In this document: piece after piece, positions 59,331 through 64,000 of the stretch
How positions within the stretch are numbered: position 1 is the stretch's first letter
Layout: the number at the start of each line of letters is the position of its first letter
Notes under the pieces: model-generated
What the model saw: only the letters and a program-made list of their open reading frames with translations
What the model was told of the DNA's origin: nothing
The model's database searches: none
NCBI GenBank assembly: GCA_963682025.1
Contig: OY821519.1
Location: forward strand, 8,462,668-8,526,667
Source: Cordilura impudica
Lineage: Eukaryota > Arthropoda > Insecta > Diptera > Scathophagidae
DNA: 64,000 bases
Direction of reading: 5' to 3'
Made by a program: the position numbers and the translations under genes

Positions 59331-60130
59331 GTTGGGAAACTATCAAAATACATGAAAGGAAAAAATAAGTCTTTAGGAAATGTGAAAGTTGATAAATGTC
59401 TGATTACAGATAATACAGCAAAAGCAAATGTTATTGCTGATCAGTTTTCTAACGCTCAACTCAATGGACAGGAAAGTTAACACTGGAACAAACCAAAATC
59501 GAAGATGCTAAATGAGCTAGAAAGCTCCCGGCTTTAGCAGAATTCATAATATAGTGTTACAAAATCTTCCCAATTCAGCAGTAAACTTTTTAGTTTTTTA
59601 ATCCAAAAATTCTTGTTTTCCACAACATTTAAAAATGGAAAAAATTATTCCAATTATTAAAACTGGTAAAAACCCTGCTTTTAAGTTGTTAAGTTGTCTA
59701 GACAAAATATTTGAAAAAATGGTTTTTGAGTGAATAAAAATTATTGCCGATGAAAAAGATTTTATTCATATCACCAAATGGAAAATAAAGATAAATGAAG
59801 AGAATTCTCAAGCAGTAATGTTTCCTTTTAAAAGATCGCAAGAGATTTCCATCTCAACCATTATCAGTTCAAGGCAAACAGATGCCTTTTTCAGATTCTA
59901 TAAAATATCTTGATCGTAAACTATTTAAAGAACATTTAGAAATCAGCTGTTCGAAGGCAATTAAATGTGGTAGATCGTTCTTTCCACTTCTAAATAGAAA
60001 AAGTAAATTGAATAAACTTCTTTTATACGAAATATATATCAGACCAATAGTTATGCATGCCCAGTATGAAACAATTGTGCCAAATCTCATAAAAGAAGAT
60101 TACAAATTATCCAAATCAAGAATTTGAAAA
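59331..60130 (+). mobile_element. Jockey-type LINE relic (RT fragments)
   Basis: Disconnected reading pieces in the order of a Jockey-clade RT: NVKVDKCLITDNTAKANVIA and ADQFSNAQLN (pre-RT), LLSCLDKIFEKMVFE (RT block with DKIFEK), HITKWKIKINEENSQAVMFP, then PFSDSIKYLDRKLFKEHLEI, SCSKAIKCGRSFFPLLNRKS and LLYEIYIRPIVMHAQYE at 59880-60075. The catalytic palm is deleted and stops interrupt the rest. Ends not recognisable. Confidence 0.7.
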
Positions 60131-60248
60131 TCATATACAATCATCTTTGGAAATTCCAAACCAAAGACTTAGAAATAATGTATAAATAATCTGACGACTA
60201 CTAACAAATCTATTAAATCTACTTATGTAGATGACATTAGTGGCTGTG

Positions 60249-60801
60249 TTATAACCAGAGTTCAGAAAAAAACACACACTGAATAAAAAACTCGTACATA
60301 TATGTAAACAAACATAACTTAGACCAACACACGCATATTTTTATTTTCATACCAATTATGTTTGTTTTTAAATTTTCTACGGTGCCCAACACAACCATGA
60401 CTGTGTTCGTTTTAATATTTCGTTATTTACACGAACATTTTTGTATCACATACTTTTTGTTTCAATCACACATAAAGCACACATTTTTGAGTGTTGCTTT
60501 ATTTGAAGTTCATGTTCTGGTACGTGTAGTGAAAAAAAACACAGAACATGTACAATAAACAGGTTCGAGTTCAGTTATATTTTAAGTCGTGTTGTGGCTC
60601 GTGTAGTAAGAAAAAACACAACATGTACAATAAACATGTTCGAGTTCAGTTATATTTTAAACACGACTTAAATGGTTGTGTTGGGCACCGTAGAAAATTT
60701 AGAAACGCACATAATTGATATGAAAATAAAGATATGTGTTGGCTGCTTTTGAACAGAACATTGTGCGTTTCATGTGTGTATTTTCTGAACCTTGGTTATA
60801 A
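60249..60801. mobile_element. Foldback element with long inverted repeats
   Basis: The left arm starts TTATAACCAGAGTTCAGAAA and the right arm, on the minus strand, TTATAACCAAGGTTCAGAAA. Homology continues with interruptions through TTTTATTTTCATACCAATTA and AAATTTTCTACGGTGCCCAA to about 150 bp. The centre holds a duplicated ~80-bp segment (ACATGTACAATAAAC, GTTCGAGTTCAGTTATATTT twice). No coding. Confidence 0.75.
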
Positions 60802-61018
60802 CCCTCGTGTCCCATTTTTAATTTTTTCTTTTCTTTTTTTCATTTTTGTGTTGTTAATGAGAGAAAATAAAAAATATAATAACATAAAACATATATGTAT
60901 GTATAATATATAAGCTTTTTTCGCCGTCATGGCTCGATTTCCTGACTTTAACGTATAGGTAAAATATATGGTAAATATGAACAATTAAAAAGGTGAAGAA
61001 GAATTTTTGTTTAAACAT

Positions 61019-61215
61019 ATCTATAATATTAATAGGCTAGGCGATTTCTTGTGACCTATATTTTGTTCTACCGTTTTATCCCGATTTTGACAAAACGTAT
61101 ATTTTTGAAAGGTATTTCTTTTAAGCTGTTCACCAGCTTTACGCGTTTTAAAATTTTTGCCTTTGTTTTGAGTAAATTGCATTTAAAGTTGCTACTAACA
61201 CATACATAAAATTAC
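61019..61215 (+). mobile_element. Helitron 5' fragment
   Basis: A followed by TCTATAATATTAATAGGCTA, then GGCGATTTCTTGTGACC, TAAATTGCATTTAAAGTTGC and ACATACATAAAATTACACAA. It matches 2067-2265 and the minus strand of 22747-22540. It stops before the 3' hairpin. Confidence 0.65.
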
Positions 61216-61367
61216 ACAAGTCAACACTAGTTTTGGTGCCAATGAACTGTATATATTTTTTAAACTAGGACTTCATACTGATTACAAAAATAACAAAAAG
61301 TTGTAATTCTTAATTCTAGTATTTTGCTTTTGTGCATATATATAAAAAAAAGTGATTTTTTGCATTA

Positions 61368-63215
61368 TTATTTACATAAAAACTTTATTTTTCGTGACTT
61401 TCGTGAATGATGTGCAGTGGGAAGGTCTCGTTGCATTCCCCAACAGTAGTCAACCATCATATGCCGATCCCATCGGCCTTGGTACCTCTCTTCCATAGTT
61501 TTCAGATCCTGATGAAACCGCTCCCCTTGCTCATCGCTACAAAATCCAAGATTATCTGGGAATCGGTCGAGATGACTATGAAGGTAGTGCAATTTGATAA
61601 ACATGTTGCATCCCAAGTTTCTAAAGTTATCTAGCATGTGGTTAACATTTTGGCGATAGTTGCTTGACTTGTAATTTCCAAGAAAGTTTTTAATAACTTC
61701 AACAAAAGAAGTCCAAGCAGGCCGTTCCAAATCATTCATTCAATTTAGGAAACTGGAATCTTTAATTAATTTTCTTATTTGTGGACCATCAAAAACTCCC
61801 GCTTTTATCTTCTCTAAGCTTAGTCCTGGAAATTTTGTCGTTATATAAGAGAAACACTGGCCATTTTTATCCAGGGCTTTGACAAACTGCTTCATAAGAC
61901 CTAGTTTAATGTACAAGGGAGGCAATATAATTTTTTCTTTTGGAACTAAAGGTGGATTTATGATGTTATGATTTCCAACCTCCAACGCCTCACGTACTGA
62001 CCAATTTAGTTTTTCCCAGTGTAGGTGCTTGGCCTGGCTGTCCCACAGACAATAAAAACATGGATATTTGGTGAATTCACTTTGCTGTCCTAATAAGAAA
62101 TTAGTCTTCTTAAGATCAACACAAATAATCCATTGGTGCTCGCTATATTTGATTTTGTCAAGCACAAGTGCGATATTTAGGTATATTTCTTTAAATCTTG
62201 TAGAATGGGCAATTGGAAGTGAATCATATGTATTGCCATTGTGTAAAAGTACACACTTCAGACTTCGTTTGCAGCTATCTATAAAGAGGCGTCATTCATT
62301 TGGCCGGTATTCGGAAAGACCCATTGGCAGAATAAGTCCTTGCACATCAGAACAAAATACAATATCGTCTTCCGAATGAAAAAATTGTAGTAAGTCTTGC
62401 TCTCTTTTGCGATAGTATGTTAGGTTAGGTTAGGTTAGGTTAGGTTGGAAGTGGCTGCTGATCCAAGGACCAGCACACTTAGACTCTGGGGTCCGTTGTG
62501 ATACCACGGGACGAATGGGTGTTCCCCTCAGTCCCCACCGAAGAACCAGTTCGAGCTTCTAATGAAGCCCCTAAGATGTGAAATTTCCACGTTTGAGAGG
62601 TCAGAGAGATCGTGAAGAAACGGCGATCCCAATGTCCGTAGTCTTGTTCTGGATAGCACCGGGCAGTGGCAGAGGAAGTGTTCTACGCTCTCTACCTCCT
62701 CCACATCCAAGCAGCTACGACAAAAATCATTTGACGAGGCCTTAAGGCGCTCAGCGTGTCTCCCTATAAGGCAGTGCCCAGTAACAACAGCAACTACCGT
62801 TGAGATCTTCCCACGGGGGAGTGATAATAGCGCATTTGTACGCTTTCGATTCAGAGCAGGCCAGATTTGTCTTGTGATCCTACACGTTAATCCATTAGCC
62901 CATCTGTTATTCGTTATGCCAGCGGTGCGAAGCCGATAGTATGTCACTTTTGTATGTGATGCCAACAAGTTTCTTTCTTTTAGTCTAGAAGCCAATACCT
63001 CTGCAGATTCTTTAGGTAATTCAAGATCTCTTACCATATCATTTTATTCTTCTTGTTTCAATAATTTGGGGTTTGTAGACGGTATTTCTAAAAAAAATAA
63101 CCACTTTTTATAAAATCCGTTATAGGTTTTCTAAACTTTTTAACGGTGTAGTCACCACAAATGTAACAAAACACGTTTGGATCATTGAGACAACTTCTTT
63201 GCGACGACTACATGT
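61368..63215 (-). pseudogene. Disrupted member of a multi-copy arthropod gene family (function unknown)
   Basis: On the minus strand: CLNDPNVFCYICGDYTVKKF (~63170), MVRDLELPKESAEVLASRLK (63037), a 514-bp LINE insertion (62420-62933), KREQDLLQFFHSEDDIVFCS, LFIDSCKRSLKCVLLHNGN, IICVDLKKTNFLLGQQSEFT, KYPCFYCLWDSQAKHLHW, ILPPLYIKLGLMKQFVKALD, then ERFHQDLKTMEERYQGRWDR and DYCWGMQRDLP at 61450-61400. I recognise this order as a widely scattered multi-copy family in arthropods and some other animals, generally unannotated and probably transposon-borne. The copy is dead: a stop replaces Trp near 62293, a frameshift lies at 61738, another near 63050, besides the LINE. Four Cys (CYIC ... CFYC) suggest metal binding. 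Confidence 0.65.
62420..62933 (-). mobile_element. 5'-truncated LINE with TSD and (CCTAA)n tail
   Basis: On the minus strand it encodes the C-terminal end of a LINE ORF2: TGHCLIGRHAERLKASSNDF, CRSCLDVEEVESVEHFLCHC and HLRGFIRSSNWFF, then a ~90-bp 3' UTR and about five CCTAA units. The 11-bp duplication CGATAGTATGT at 62409-62419 and 62934-62944 flanks it exactly. The Cys-His segment and tail type agree with RNase H-bearing (LOA/I-like) LINEs. Confidence 0.85.
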
Positions 63216-63444
63216 TATTAAAATGAATTTAATAAACAAAATTACCGATAGGGACATTTGACAGCTGCTATTAAAAATTGACATTAAATCCAAAACTACA
63301 CGTAGAAAAAATTTTTTTTTCACATTTTTAGTTTTACCAGGTCGGCATGTTACAGAACCACTAACGGTTTCTCGGCACCCTTTAACTTTTTTTAATTTGT
63401 ATAATGCTGTGTGTATGTTTATTAAATTTGTTGATGTGTTTGTT
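63216..63444. other. Flank of the disrupted gene, no gene seen
   Basis: A+T-rich, no confident coding. May contain the 5' end of the disrupted family member. Confidence 0.4.
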
Positions 63445-63563
63445 AATGAGCTAGTTGTCTTCATTCACAATAATAATAAACCAAAAAAATGTTGGTTTGT
63501 GAATTGGCTAAGTTGAAAAATAAAGTTGCCTAGAAATTGCACTCGAATTTTGAGCGCTGGAAC
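63445..63563 (+). mobile_element. Helitron 3' portion, degraded end
   Basis: Contains AACCAAAAAAATGTTGGTTT, GTGAATTGGCTAAGTTG and AATTGCACTCGAATTTTGAG, the subterminal block and hairpin of the family. The CTAG end is not preserved. Confidence 0.55.
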
Positions 63564-63619
63564 TTTTGAATTCTCTTTGTATCAATAATTTTAAGCTTTT
63601 TGAATTAAGCATTAAAAAT

Positions 63620-63957
63620 TTTTCCATGGCCGCCGTTTCTAAAGGGTGTCTCGAAATACATACACGATTTGAATTTGCCGCCATTTGTGCGGTAGTAAAA
63701 AGAGAGCATTACACGATAGAACAACACGTTTTCATTGTTGAACAATATTTAAAAAATATTGAATATTTGGCGGCTACAGTTTCAAAATTTCGTACAAAAG
63801 ATACCCGGAATATTGATCTAACTTCGTCAACCGAATTTGGGGTTCAGAAAATCCACATGTGTCTGTCGAAAAACAAATGCACCCACAACCTTTCACTGTT
63901 TGGTGTGGATTTTGGACTGTAAGCATCATTGGACCATACTTCTTTGAAAATAGTGAC
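63620..63957 (+). mobile_element. Internally deleted mariner/rosa-like transposase
   Basis: EHYTIEQHVFIVEQYLKNIE and YLAATVSKFRTK are the N-terminal helix-turn-helix of a mariner-type transposase. A downstream frame gives GSENPHVSVEKQMHPQPFTV and WCGFWTVSIIGPYFFEN, which in intact elements lies about 130 residues further on, after the first catalytic Asp. The sequence between is missing, so this is an internally deleted copy. A remnant HMSNSS near 63976 suggests the second Asp block is also damaged. The window ends soon after. Confidence 0.65.
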
Positions 63958-64000
63958 TGTTGCTATTGCTGTGCCACATGTCAAACAGCTCGTGACGTGA

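Noticed and set aside
62419..62445. TTAGG repeats as interstitial telomere
   Set aside because: They are the tail of a LINE fragment bounded by an 11-bp target duplication.
1..64000. CRISPR arrays, operons, ribosome binding sites, tRNA or rRNA genes
   Set aside because: The DNA is animal nuclear DNA; the direct repeats are satellites or transposons, and no tRNA A/B box pair or rRNA core was recognised by eye (no scan was run).

Overview
The window is nuclear DNA of a higher fly (Diptera, Schizophora; most like a calyptrate such as a blow fly or house fly). The grounds are strong A+T richness, short GT-AG introns (69-bp and about 60-bp classes), proteins close to Drosophila orthologues (omega GST, NELF-E, TruD/PUS7, MADF and BTB-zinc finger proteins), and DINE-1/Helentron-like repeats with the fly-typical TTATACCC end and GTCCGTCTGTC-rich body. 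The species call is inference.

Layout. 1-30.3 kb is a transposon island with no intact host gene. It holds a piggyBac transposase fragment at the left edge, two DD41D (rosa-like) Tc1/mariner copies, a Tc1 relic, two LOA-type LINEs (one split by a rosa insertion), several Helitron and Helentron/DINE copies, MITEs nested in other repeats, a pogo/Tigger-like element split by a Ty3/gypsy element, and two unusual tandem arrays: a degenerate GCGATTTTTG array with higher-order structure (9.4-10.7 kb) and an almost pure AATTTTT heptamer array of about 1.9 kb (28.4-30.3 kb). 30.3-58.3 kb is the genic half: an omega-class GST (+), a BTB/C2H2 zinc-finger gene (-), a MADF gene (+), a TruD/PUS7 pseudouridine synthase (-), Nelf-E (+) and a very large five-exon gene (-) whose predicted 2603-aa, mostly disordered product ends in one hydrophobic segment. 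58.3-64 kb is again repeat-rich: a Jockey-type LINE relic, a foldback element, a degenerate multi-copy arthropod gene family split by a LINE fragment with a clean target-site duplication, and an internally deleted mariner-type transposase.

Function. The genes are housekeeping or regulatory: transcription pausing (NELF-E), RNA pseudouridylation (PUS7), glutathione-dependent redox or pigment chemistry (GSTO) and transcription control (MADF, BTB-ZnF). There is no operon logic. All six exon models were assembled by hand from splice signals; each keeps the reading frame and totals a multiple of three.

I found no convincing new biochemical system. What deserves a second look is mostly genome architecture: an intron that is over 90% one DINE element, a nested MITE cluster 150 bp upstream of PUS7, a threefold 56-aa repeat at the PUS7 C-terminus, a frame-preserving 69-bp intron plus a possible membrane/soluble isoform switch in the large gene, and the heptamer satellite.
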